Source: Neurospora tetraspora (taxonomy: Eukaryota > Ascomycota > Sordariomycetes > Sordariales > Sordariaceae). Taken from it: a DNA stretch of 64,000 bases. A program made the position numbers and the translations under genes. This document shows positions 1 to 10,408 of this stretch, piece after piece. Where the stretch lies: the NCBI RefSeq assembly GCF_033439725.1, contig NW_026944383.1:3224001-3288000 (forward strand), read 5' to 3'. Under the pieces are notes generated by a model. That model was not told where the DNA came from, made no database searches, and worked only from the letters and a program-made list of their open reading frames with translations. The stretch's first letter is position 1, and every line of letters starts with the position of its first letter.

Positions 1-357
1 TCGTACTGAAGCTCGGACCTTTTGAAGTCGGAGTTAGAGAGAGTCCAAATCGGATACTGACCATGACGAGCAGAGCGATGAAGCAGGATATCTCACTTCT
101 GGATATGGCGAATTATCTTCGGCCAATATTTGGTCGATCTCGGTTCCCTTCTCGATGTTTGCGCTGTTCAGAGCGGTTTCGACCTCGTCCAGCTCGTCCA
201 ATGGTAGGTTTGGGTCCAGGCGATGCATCTTTTCGAACTGCTTCAGTGCAGTCAAGGCCTCGAGGCCAGTTGAGTCCCCCTCCATCGATCCATCGTCTAC
301 CATATCCGGCATAACATCCTCATCGCCGTGCCGTCGTCGAAAAAAGTTGCGAAGCAT
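1..357 (-). CDS. OPT-family oligopeptide transporter, N-terminal part only (runs off the left edge)
   Basis: Minus-strand gene; the visible coding parts are exon 1 (357 to 97) and the first 18 nt of exon 2 (18 to 1). The intron (96 to 19) has donor GTGAGA, a CTCTAAC branch point and an AAAG acceptor. Splicing joins ...SPYPE to VRASVR, the sequence expected at the cytosolic N terminus of fungal oligopeptide transporters just before the first membrane span. The visible 93 residues are hydrophilic: a basic start (MLRNFFRRRHGDED), then an acidic helix with DPNLPLDELDEVETAL, a segment typical of this family. OPT proteins are proton-coupled plasma-membrane importers of small peptides. All membrane spans lie outside the window, so the family call rests on the N-terminal signature and the matching splice. 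Substrate cannot be inferred. Confidence 0.7.
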
Positions 358-2443
358 TTTGGAGCAAAAGCGTGGTGGTCGCTATGCCTCCCGTGCAACC
401 AAGCCCGGAAAGCAAAGCGGGAACACAATCGGTGTCGTGCCGATCTGGGGCGATTCCGCAAAGCGAAAGATAAAACTTGACAGCTGGATGGTTAGTAAGC
501 TGATCGAAGCGTACACATGGCTGCCTCGACTCCAGCGACTGTTGACGTTGCACGGGTCCGGGCCTAGAACATCAGGCTACGGTGTGAGTTGAAGAGGTAG
601 GGATCCAGAAGGGTTATGACGGAGGAAGAGTATTGTAAATGGAATGTCGACTGAGGGAGACGACGATGAAAGGAGAGACGGATGAGATGATAGGGAGATA
701 GCAAAATGTGGATTCCGAGTTTACGCCAGGCCGGCCTCTAGACTTGGCTCGTCTCTCTGGCCCTCTTTCGACCCTCTCAGACCGTTCGAAGTCTTGGCCT
801 TTCGCACCTCATTGCGGCATGGGCTAGCGTGGTGTGAAGATACCGTGAAGATACCGTGTAGATATGTCGTGGGTGCGTGGGTGTCCAGGTGGATGACTGT
901 GTGCCATCGGAGCACCACCTCAGGGCACCACACCTCTTTCTTCACTTGTCGGCCAGGGCAGTGCTGGGAGCCAGTAGTTACGGTTGAAATTGTGGGAGGG
1001 GGATTGCATGATATCGAACTGTACCGTTTCTGGCAACACTAGCCATGGCGGAAGATGCAGCCCCAGCCAATGCTGACCTGCCTAAATGGGTCCGAGGGCT
1101 TGCGAAGGGCGACTACAGGGTGGGTTCAAGCGAGACCGACAGGGGTTGAGGGTATCTTGAAGCGGGGGGCACCACATGGGCTCGATGGGTAAAGAGGCCC
1201 AGGCCAGAGGGCAACGATGGGGGAGAAGGCTGGCGTGACCGTTTTCCGGCTCGCAGTCTGGATGGGTGCCCGTCCCTGGGCGGGTGCTGACTGGCTGGAA
1301 TGCTTCTTCAGACTTCAGTTCCTTCGGCGATCATCATGGGGAATATGGATCGATTGGGTACTGGGACCGGTACTAGCAGTCTGTGGACGGCGATGTTGAA
1401 GTTCGAATATCATGGGCCCATGGGTCCCGAGAAACACATGTTGACTTTCAAAGTTCGGCTCTTGATGTGCGGATACCGTTTCGAATTGGATATCTTGATG
1501 AGGCCGGTGAAGGACCTTTTGATCTGTCCCGTTGCTGGTAGCAGTGCTTGAAGTAGGGCAACATGGTGATGTTGCACTCTGACGGCGCCGCCTTCTTGTT
1601 AATGGCTCAGTCTGATTGCTGAAGACATGTGCCTACACTGATTCTTCAGCTGCTGGTCTATCCTGCACCAGTGACTCCTTGGCCTTGGTAATAAACAAGC
1701 TACATAGCAGTGGCTAGATAGCCCTCAGACAGCGCCGGCGAAGCAGCGGAAAACGGAATTGCCTCCCATCTCCGCTACCGGGGCGATACGGCGCAGCGGT
1801 TCTGAGGAGGACGGCTTGCCACTTTCTCATCATCCTCGCTGACTCTCCGACGTTTCTGGGGAGTCGTAGGATCGATCCCGGCAAGGACCGTTCGTGTCAC
1901 CGTTTCAGTGTGTGGTTTCTGAGTGGTCCAGCGGTCATGATGGTGGGGATGGGCAGTTCAAGCTAGTGCTTGACTAGGCGACGGCCGATGGCGGGCATGC
2001 AAATGCTTAAAATCATGGGGGCCACTAGCCCGGGCGCATTTTATTGTCGTGATGGGATCCGGAATGTTACCACGGAGCCCAGGCTCAAGGCGTTTTAGAT
2101 TCCGTACTGGGACTGTTGTCGGTGAGGATCCCGAGTAGAGCTATGCAAGGCGGTATGTAATAGAATGTGAAAATGAGAAGATGGGTTGTCGTTGAATCCA
2201 TGATTTATGAAGTGCAAACTGAGAAGCCAAGTCGGGAGGAAAGAACAAAGAACCGTCCACTCACAAGCAAGTGGGAAGTCTCCACCGTTCGGGGTCTGAA
2301 ATGCACTGAGTGAGAAGGAACTGCCCGTCCCTATCCGCCCCGCAAAATGCCCTGTGCTTGCCCTTTGAGATTCATCTCATCTCCAATCTCTCGGCAGGCA
2401 TCGTCCAGAACCGCCGACGCTCGGAACGCCCAACCTCGAGCTA

Positions 2444-2630
2444 CCGCAAAGACTCGGGCCATCCGTTTTTAGGTTCCAGGGAAATCAGGCATAATCAATA
2501 CACTTGAGGCACCTCTAGCATTGCAGACTGCTCGAATCTCTTCCAAAACCCAAACCCTAAGGCATCTAATACATAGATTCTGTCAGTTAGGCCCTGGAAC
2601 CTAAAAAACGGATAGCCCGAGTCTTTGCGG
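2444..2630. mobile_element. MITE-like element, 187 bp, TA-flanked
   Basis: The two ends are near-perfect inverted repeats of 38-39 bp: 2444-2481 starts CCGCAAAGACTCGGGC and 2592-2630 ends GCCCGAGTCTTTGCGG, with one substitution and one base of length difference in a T run. Each end is bordered by TA (2442-2443 and 2631-2632), the target duplication of the Tc1/mariner/pogo superfamily. There is no coding capacity in the roughly 110-bp centre. This is what a non-autonomous miniature inverted-repeat element looks like. Its family and any autonomous partner cannot be named from this window. Confidence 0.75.
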
Positions 2631-2683
2631 TATGGCCTCGATACAAAGTACCTTCCAACGCCCTCGTCCAAGACGGTCCCGTA

Positions 2684-2994
2684 CTGCGAGGGGGGGGTCT
2701 TACGAACTATTCGCGAACGGTTTTTGGACAGTTCTCAAATTGGTAACTTATACTTAGAGCCCTCGACTTTTTTTAATATCTAAATGCACTAACGTCTCAC
2801 CTTTGAGATATTTCGTACCTGATTGACCGTTAATTCATAGTCTTTTGACAATCCGAATATTTTCAACGTTTGGAAATCCGGACGTTTCGCGGTGCGGGAC
2901 AGTCAGTTGAGAGTACATTGGCAATCGCAACTAGTTTAACATCGGGGGTTCTCGAGGTGTCTAAGTACAGATCGAAAGACCCCCCTCCTCCCAG
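2684..2994. mobile_element. MITE-like element, 311 bp, TA-flanked, diverged ends
   Basis: The left end (CTGCGAGGGGGGGGTCTTAC) and the complement of the right end (CTGGGAGGAGGGGGGTCTTT) match over about 24 bp with a few differences. Both are bordered by TA (2682-2683, 2995-2996). A second shared block, TACTTAG followed by an A-rich or G-rich C-run and CTCGA, occurs further in on both sides but at different distances, so the inner parts have shifted. No open frame with a recognisable product. Probably a decayed non-autonomous Tc1/mariner-type element; it starts 50 bp beyond the previous MITE. Confidence 0.55.
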
Positions 2995-4768
2995 TACCGT
3001 TTCTTTTATCTCTGGAAAGTGTATGCAGGAGCGGTCTAACCTCATGACTGCACCCCCTTCCAAGCCGATTCCAAGCATCCACGACATCTCAGCTTGTGTC
3101 TTGGTTCCGTCGCGGTCCTCACCTCATCGCTCAGACACACCCACTCCTGCCATTGATTCCTGCCACTGACTGCATCTCGCCCACATTCTTGCCCAGCTCC
3201 ATCACCCTCATTTTCCATTCCATCACGCCGCCGAGACGCCGAATGATGTTGTCTACATATCATGAACGATAACAAGGAAGCAATACCTCTCGTGCACACA
3301 TCCCTTTTGGTACTGTGCGTGTTGCAGGCAGGGGGAACATGATCAACAGCGGCGGGCAGGGCAGTCGGGTCTGGTACTATCTTGCGAGTGCCGACCGAAT
3401 CTCGGCTGATGAAGCCCCCCATGGCACCGTTATGTTATACTTTTCTCTTCGTCCGATAAGCTCTGTTGGAATGATGAGTTTCCAACGAGCCGTGTGACAA
3501 GTCATTGGCACCAAGTGCCGTCCTCTCTCTCTCTATCGTTATCGGAGAAAGTCGTTTTTGAATGCAGATAAGGAAAGGGGAAAAGCATGACAAACTTCAA
3601 GTTGAAGACTCAACCGCCAAAAACTGTCTGTCTGTCAATCAGGTCGATGCCTCCAAACATCACTCCCCAGAACTCCTCTGAGGACGGTGGGTGTCTTGGC
3701 TTCGTCCGCAGATACAGCCGTACCACACGAACATGACCGAGACGATAGTGGCCGAGACCGCTCAATAACCAAAATAGCATCAGCAATAAATTTATTGACT
3801 GACGCCCATGATCCGGCTAATATACCTATCTTGCCCAACCCAGTCCAGCCAGCATCTTTCCTCGACGTGGCCCGTCACTGTTCACTTTCCTCTTTTTTTT
3901 TTTTTTTTCAGTCCGCCGAAAGCGCCACCACCCAGGTTTTGGTTCTTGTTCAACCCACCTCCATGTATGCAGCTGAGTATTGATGGCTGCGGCAATGCCC
4001 TATGCTTTCTTCGTCTCTCTGTATTGACAACAGGAAGGAGCTGTTGACACGTGGGAAACCGGGGGTTCCTCCGAAGCACTGCATCGAGGATCGAGAAGAG
4101 AGAGAGCACTGCAGCATACGCCCTACACAGACATGTCCTGGTATCTGATGATCAACCGTCCCATCGAAAGGAACTCGGTTGGTCCTCGCGAGGCACGGCT
4201 AGATATTGATGACCGACTGCACTACGCCGCTTGCTTGATATGTACGTTGGCTCATTCCTTCTCTTCTCCAACATTTAGATTTTCATACCAAAGATATGTT
4301 TGGGGGCGATACGTCTTCATTCCTTTCTCGTGGATGCATTGCCAGAGTGTTCAATACACGCACCAGCTACATCTCCATACATCCAAGCGTGTCTTTCATT
4401 TATTTGCTTAGAGTTGTACGACGATGAGAACGAGGACTAAGTTGAGCGCAGCACACAAACACAAAGCAAGAGATCAAAGAGGCAGAGGAAGTCCGCCGTG
4501 AACAGATTCTCATATGTAAAATTAATGTTGCCCTAGTACAATGGACGAACTATGTATGTAATGTACGTAGGTAAGTGCCTACGTACTTGTATGTTATGTA
4601 AACCCCGATCCCATCCAGGCTCCTCTATACACCCCATTTGCCGATCCATCTATACGTCCATCCATATGACCCCTAGGTGTATATCAAGAATATCGCCAAA
4701 CCTCCTGTCAACACCTCCACACATGATGACATGCTACCAACTGACCACGACAGTCAAGTCATGATCGA

Positions 4769-6451
4769 CTACCGACTCCTCCCCCATAACCTCCCCCGCC
4801 TCCCCAAAACACTCTGCTTCCCGCTACTCTCACTCCCGCTCTCACGAGCATTACTACAACTCCTCCTATATCTGAATCCAGATTCTTCAATCACGTCCAG
4901 CTGCGCAGACCGTGGTCTTCTCATCTGAATAGCCTTGTAAAACGGGGTGGTTGTTGTTGTCGCACTGGGAGTATAATCACTAGCGCTCCGTTGATGATTC
5001 TGCCCTTGACTCTGACCGTCGTGACGGTAGTGGTGGTTACCATGTCCATGACCATGACCACCCAATAAGCTCCTCATTAATCGTCTGGCAAAGCTTTCCA
5101 CAACCCCTCCAGCACCAAAATGGTTGTGGTCGTCTGAACTAGAGTCTGAGTCCGAATCCTCGTCGTCAGAATCCGTTTCGAATACTGAGACGACGGGTGG
5201 AGGCGGAGCAGGAGCAAGAGTAGAGGGAGGTGGCGGCGGTGGTTGCAGAGGTGGCAGTGGTGATGTTGGAGGGACTGGGAAGACTACTGGTGAGGGAGGT
5301 GATGATCGAGAAGGTCGTTGTGGTCGTTGTTGTGGTTGGACAGAGAGGGGGAGGGGGGGTAATGGGCGCTCTTCTAACCCTTGTTGTTGTTGTTTTTGTT
5401 GATGATGATGTGGCTGATGTGCCCTTGTTGGTTGTTGTTGGTGGTGGTCCCTGCTGCCAGGAGGCCTGGGGAAGGAGGCGCCGCGGGAATTACGACGCAG
5501 GTTGGTGAGGGATGGACGGCGGAAATCGGTTGGGGTGAGGTGGGGAGCGTGAGGGTAAAGAGAGGACGACTCTGTTGGGTGGTAGGCAGCAGAAGCCATC
5601 TGCTGTGATAGATTGCTTGTGGAAGAGGGGACAGGGATAATGGATGGCCTTGCTCGGAAGACCAGGCTTGCTGTTGTTGTGGTGGTGGTGGTTGTCGACC
5701 TGGGGCTAGGTGAACAGACCGTCACAGCCAGCGGCTCGCCCCCCAGTTTCCTTTTCCTACCGAGGCTCGACTTCCTGCACATCTGTACCACTGGGGTTCG
5801 TGTTGGTGGTGGTGGGGTTTGCTCCGACAGTCGCAAGGTGTCCGATGTCCATGGCCGGGCTAGAGATGATCTCCGTGGTGGTGGCGGCACCGAAGAAGAA
5901 TGTTCACTGTCGGCAGTTGGCGGCGTGGGCGGGAAGAGTGAGTAAGTCGAGGTGGGAAGGGGCTTGTTGAATGTCCGAGGCACCTGGTGACTGTGACTGG
6001 TATATGGAGGAGTCAGAGGCCATTGGTTATTATCTTGGGCGAAGCCGTTATCCGGCCGCGACGATGCTAGAGTTGGCCTGCTGCTGCTCTTCTTCCTTTC
6101 TGGTGTGCTGTCGGCTGTGCTGCCAGCATGATGGCTGATGGGCCGTGCTGGAGTGCTTGCCGTCTGGAAGTCCTTTTCGTGTGCTTGAGTGTTGTTCCAA
6201 AAACAGTTCCACAGCCCCCCAGACCTGGAGGTGTGGTGGTACTGGTATTCGTCTTCGGTGGAGATGTCAGAACCATGGTCTTCGATCATGCTCGGCACAG
6301 ATGAGATATCGGACCCAACAGACTCGCGGCCCGGAGATGTTCCTGACAAGGGGTAGGAGTAGTTTGATGTTTGGGACTGGGGAGGATACGCGGTGATGAC
6401 TTGAAGGGTTGGACGTGGGTCCCGGTAGGGAAGCTGGCTGTGGAAGTCCAT
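4769..6451 (-). CDS. Hypothetical low-complexity Ser/Pro/Gln/His-rich protein, 560 aa
   Basis: Single open frame of 560 codons, start context AACAATGG. The product begins MDFHSQLPYRDPRPTLQV and is mostly disordered: Ser/Pro stretches, a run of Thr near residue 250, Gln and His runs near 330-370, a proline-rich stretch around 390-430, then an acidic Asp/Ser tract and a Gly-His repeat. The last 60 residues look more ordered (PFYKAIQMRRPRSAQLDVIE, then a basic tail). I recognise no catalytic domain. The strong three-base periodicity and the length free of stops support a real gene. Low-complexity proteins like this are common in Neurospora-type genomes and often vary in repeat length between strains. 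Function unknown. Confidence 0.75.
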   Translation of the reverse strand: MDFHSQLPYRDPRPTLQVITAYPPQSQTSNYSYPLSGTSPGRESVGSDISSVPSMIEDHGSDISTEDEYQYHHTSRSGGLWNCFWNNTQAHEKDFQTASTPARPISHHAGSTADSTPERKKSSSRPTLASSRPDNGFAQDNNQWPLTPPYTSHSHQVPRTFNKPLPTSTYSLFPPTPPTADSEHSSSVPPPPRRSSLARPWTSDTLRLSEQTPPPPTRTPVVQMCRKSSLGRKRKLGGEPLAVTVCSPSPRSTTTTTTTTASLVFRARPSIIPVPSSTSNLSQQMASAAYHPTESSSLYPHAPHLTPTDFRRPSLTNLRRNSRGASFPRPPGSRDHHQQQPTRAHQPHHHQQKQQQQGLEERPLPPLPLSVQPQQRPQRPSRSSPPSPVVFPVPPTSPLPPLQPPPPPPSTLAPAPPPPVVSVFETDSDDEDSDSDSSSDDHNHFGAGGVVESFARRLMRSLLGGHGHGHGNHHYRHDGQSQGQNHQRSASDYTPSATTTTTPFYKAIQMRRPRSAQLDVIEESGFRYRRSCSNARESGSESSGKQSVLGRRGRLWGRSR

Positions 6452-8965
6452 TGTTTATGCGCTTGGATATCTGGAAAACAAGACGGGAAGAGAGTCGTCG
6501 GAGTGAGCAAACTTGGAGCAGGGTGACGGGAAGTTTATCAATGTGTAAAACAGATGTGCGGCTCAACCGGACATGGGGGTGGTAAATGATATGCCACAAA
6601 GAAGCAAAGAGCTTTAAGCATCATCCGGGACGCAGGTTGACGATCCGATCGAGTCTCACACCTTCAGGTGTGGTAAACTCTCGAGGCGTATATGTACTCG
6701 ACGTCGTTGCATGGAACAATGAGAGAAAGGACAGTGATCTTGCACAAATAAAGCGAATCCAAACATAAACAAAAGCTTCTAGCAAGGAATGAAAGGAGCG
6801 CATCCTTAGCCACCCAGCCGGTTTTTCACACCGCGCCATCGCGTTACTAAATCAAGCATTTGGAACGCCAGATTGGGAAAGTATAACAGTCCAGGCTGAA
6901 CCTCAAAGTCATGGGAGTTTCAACTGGAACGCAGCGGTAGCCCCGGGCAACTCCGTGTCACCACGGCATCGACTCCCCAGCTCCTCCCCTACCACCATTG
7001 TACATAATATGTTATGCACCCAACCATCCCCAGGATTCCTTTTTCGGCCGCTTCGAGGCTCGTAAACGTCGTTGGGCCAAGCTAAAGTCGGAATAGGGCA
7101 GAAGTGGCACTTTGTTTGTGATATGACAAACAAGGGAGGACGGGGCTGGAAGGAGAGTGGTGTAAGTGGTAGGGGAATTGATTGCCATACCCCCGTTACC
7201 AAGTGCGTCCACGTTTGGAAGCCCTCAAGCTGTAACGGGAAAGGGTCCAAACAGCCCATCATGTGTTCTCTCTGAGCCACACAGAAATTGACAAGGTGCG
7301 ATGATGCATCTAACCTCCCGATCTGGAGGTGGTGGTGATAGCTGATAGGTGTTGAGTCGGGCAACAAGAGGGAATGAATGCCACCGATGGCCGAGACAAT
7401 GGAATGAGAAGCTGCGCGAAACAATGAGACAATAATCGCCCCTCTGCGCTATGTTTCAACTCATCTCCCCAGCAACCTAACCTTCAATCTGAACCCTTGT
7501 GACATAGAAGGCGCAAAAGTCCAAATGTCATCGATACAGGGAAATCTGCCCCCTTCGGCTTCGAGCCGGAGCTTTAGGTTGGTGTCTCAGATGGGATGAG
7601 CGGTGCATGGAGCAAGGGCTAGTCGGCTGGATTCCGGAAGTTTGACTGCTGCAAATCGGTCGAGGAGTTGATTCGTGTCACGGTGCGTCATAAGATATAC
7701 GACGACGCTGCCGCAGCTTTGGGTGAGAAGCTCTTGGCCGTGATGCAAAAGTGGAAGAACGAAAGGATTTCTCAACGGTTGTTTCGAAACCGATTTGGAT
7801 TTGCATGTTTGCTGATGGAAAGGGGAGCAAACTTGACTTTGATAGTTGCACGATTGCAAGTAACGAATAGCGGACAAAGCAGGATCTGCAGTCAGGGCCT
7901 CTGCTGCATTGAGTACAAAGATCATCCCTTCCCTTCGCCTTCTCTTTTCTTTTTCTTCCCTCGACGTTGCAACATGGCGCTGGCTTAACGGTCCTTTGAC
8001 CACCATGGTCTTGCCGAAATCACCGAGATGGCTGCACTAAGCACTTGCTAAGTAATATTCTGCGATTTGTTTCGTTTCCTATTTCTGCGCATTTTGACCG
8101 CCGGCCACGCGCTGCGTTAGCTGGTGACGGGACTTCCAGTTTCTGTCGTCGTCGGAGGGGCTCACTCTGCTAATGCAGTTGGACGGGACGTGATTAGTCA
8201 CAAGGGAGCTTTGTAGAGGCGGCAAACGAAGGCGGACCAACTTGACGACATGTCAAGTTTGTGCAAAACAATTTCCGTTGGCGTTGGTGGTACCAAGAAG
8301 TTGCTAACTTTGACAAGAAAAGATGGCCGGTTGTATAAAAGCCTGGTACGTCGGCCAACACTGACCAGATATGCCGTCCATGCCAAATAGCCCCGAGAAA
8401 GCACGATACATTGTCGATCATAACCTCACGAAGGATATAGTTGTTATAGAGTCTGCGGAATTATCCGGTGTTGCGGAGGATGCCGTCGGGTGATCCAGGT
8501 CAGTGTCGACGTCCTTCTCCCTTGGAGCACCTGTGCCCTCTTAACCGGGCTCATCCCCACCTCTTGGGCTTTTGACTTCATACCAATTGGCTTGCCACTC
8601 GACAGATTCTGGTTCACGGCTTACAGCCTAGGCTAGGGCACCCTTCTGGCCGTCATGGCTGGCCAAGACGATCGATTCCATGTGAAGGCATATGATACGA
8701 CGAGGTTGGTTATCGGTTAGGTAAGAGTGATGGTCAATGGCCGAGAACAACATCTATTATCTGACTGTACATTAGCATATCCGAAAAGTTAAGTGCTTCA
8801 CCGATGATACTCAGCCAAGATGGTCAGAGACCTGGACTTGAAACTTCTCGATTTCTCTAGATTCTAGGTAGACGCATATCCTTCAGTAATTGTTGTAAAT
8901 ATGCTCCAAATGCCGCGAGGTTCGCTAAAATCTAACCATAAGACAAACACTGTCGTTCCCTAGCC
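6452..8965. other. Intergenic region, about 2.5 kb, no gene seen
   Basis: Contains the 5' flank of the low-complexity gene and the 3' flank of the HAD gene. The longest frames (171 codons at 6909-7424 and 139 codons at 7587-8006, both minus) have scattered composition, no conserved motif and competing frames. I see no RNA gene or repeat. Confidence 0.5.
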
Positions 8966-10408
8966 CTACAACGACGGACCAGTCCAGCCCTCTCTCTTCA
9001 ATGCCCACCTCACCGCCTCCCGCGCATCATCCACAATGACCTTCGGTTTGAACCTCCCCTGGAGCGCCTTCTCACCCGCATGCTCCGGGCTCCACACGCC
9101 CGTCCGTACCAGGACCGAAACCCACTCCGTCCCGGCCTCGCTCTGATAATCGTTCGCCCCCGCGATGTCGCTCTCGGGATTATCGCCCACCATGTACACG
9201 CTCTTCAGCGTGCCGGGCTCATGGTGGCCGCGGCTCCTCAGCACCTCATGCCTATGTGTCTCCAGCACCCTCTCGGCAAACTGATACGTCTCACTGTAGG
9301 GCTTGCCAATCACCCGCCGCTGGAGCTCATGACCGTTCGTCAGACGCCGCCAGACGCCCGCCACGGCAGCCTGGAACGCGCCCTGTCCGAAGCGCGGAAG
9401 ATGGAAACCGGTGCTCCAGAGCAGGTCCGCGTTGCTGAAGTACAGCGGCGGCTGCCCATCCTGCTGCCAGCCGCACGAGGGCAGAGCGGCGTCGCCGTTC
9501 TTGGGCGAGTACGTGCCCACGTAGCCCTCCTGCGAGAGGAGCAGGTCGACGATGAGCTGGATGTCGTAGGCCCAGTCGCGCGGGTCGTTGAAGACGAACA
9601 TGGCGTCGATCTTGAGCGCGTCGCTCAGGCGCATGCCGGACCCGGGCGTGAAGATGGGCTTGGGCAGCGGGCGCGCGGTCGCGGTGTAGACGGTGTCGAG
9701 GAGCGGGTCGAAGGGGAAGACCTCCGGGTGGGCCTTGAGGATGTCGGCGGGCGTGATGACGTTGCGGAAGCCGTAGGCCTCGGCGATAAGTCGGCACTTT
9801 TCTGCGTTGGCACCCGTCACGAGGATGGTCTTCTCCCGGAGGCTGTTGGGCCCTTCGACGAGCTGGCGGAAGGGAGTGTGCGATTGGACAAAGTTGTCGG
9901 TCGTGAGCTCGACGCCAAGTTTCTGGCTAAGGTCTTTTACCCGTTCGGTCTCGTGCTTGCCGCCGCCGTTGGTGAGGAGGATGAAAGGGATGTTGTTGTC
10001 GTTCAGGAACTTGAGGGCTTCGGGAGCGCCGGGAATGGGCGTCGCGACGTGGAGGAGGACGCCATCGATACTGCGGTTTGGGGATTGATTAGAGATGGGT
10101 AAAACCACAAGGTGGGTGTACCTGTAAGTGACCTACTCGAAGGCAAAGGCAAATGGAGGTGCCTCGCTCGGCGTGCTCTTGGTGCTGTACTCGCAAGATT
10201 CTCGACTGTTACTCCTGCTCAGGCCACCTGTCTTGCCAACCAGAGACGAAAATTGGGCGGTTCGTGTATGCTTCTGCGTTGCGCGCGGTAGACCGGAAGC
10301 CGCGCCACGGATATGACGGGATATTTGGGAGGGCGATGGCGACGACGATGTCAAAGCAGTAAGGTTTGGTCGGGCGAAAGCAGTGCCCAAGATGCGTGAG
10401 GTCCTCAT
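8966..10408 (-). CDS. HAD-superfamily hydrolase, CECR5/YKR070W type, probably mitochondrial (458 aa)
   Basis: Two exons, 10408-10137 and 10070-8966, with a 66-nt intron (donor GTAGGT, acceptor CCGCAG). The junction falls inside an Asp codon and restores PPFAFDIDGVLLH, the HAD motif I with nucleophile D91 and D93. Motif II is LLTNGGG with T124; motif IV is MVGDNPESDIAGAN near 384-397. The cap lies between them, as in the class-IIA p-nitrophenylphosphatase-like group. The chosen ATG (MRTSRILGTAFARP) opens an Arg/Ser-rich, acid-poor leader of about 80 residues, as expected for mitochondrial import. An in-frame ATG 19 codons upstream is possible but gives a less typical leader. Yeast and human relatives are mitochondrial proteins of unsettled substrate, so a specific reaction should not be assigned. 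Confidence 0.88.

Larger units (their letters stand above)
358..4768. other. Intergenic region, about 4.4 kb, with two MITE-like elements
   Basis: Upstream region of the OPT gene and downstream region of the low-complexity gene at 4769. Open frames here are short (60-145 codons), overlap each other on both strands and show no recognisable domain. Two small inverted-repeat elements lie at 2444-2630 and 2684-2994 and are listed separately. A CT microsatellite lies near 3525 and a T tract at about 3893-3909. I see no convincing gene. Confidence 0.6.

Noticed and set aside
4700-6400. Plus-strand Val/Gly-rich frames opposite the low-complexity gene
   Set aside because: They are antisense readings of Thr, Pro and Gln codon runs.
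9080-10102. 340-codon plus-strand frame
   Set aside because: Shadow of the HAD gene on the opposite strand; its composition is that of an antisense reading of a GC-rich coding exon.
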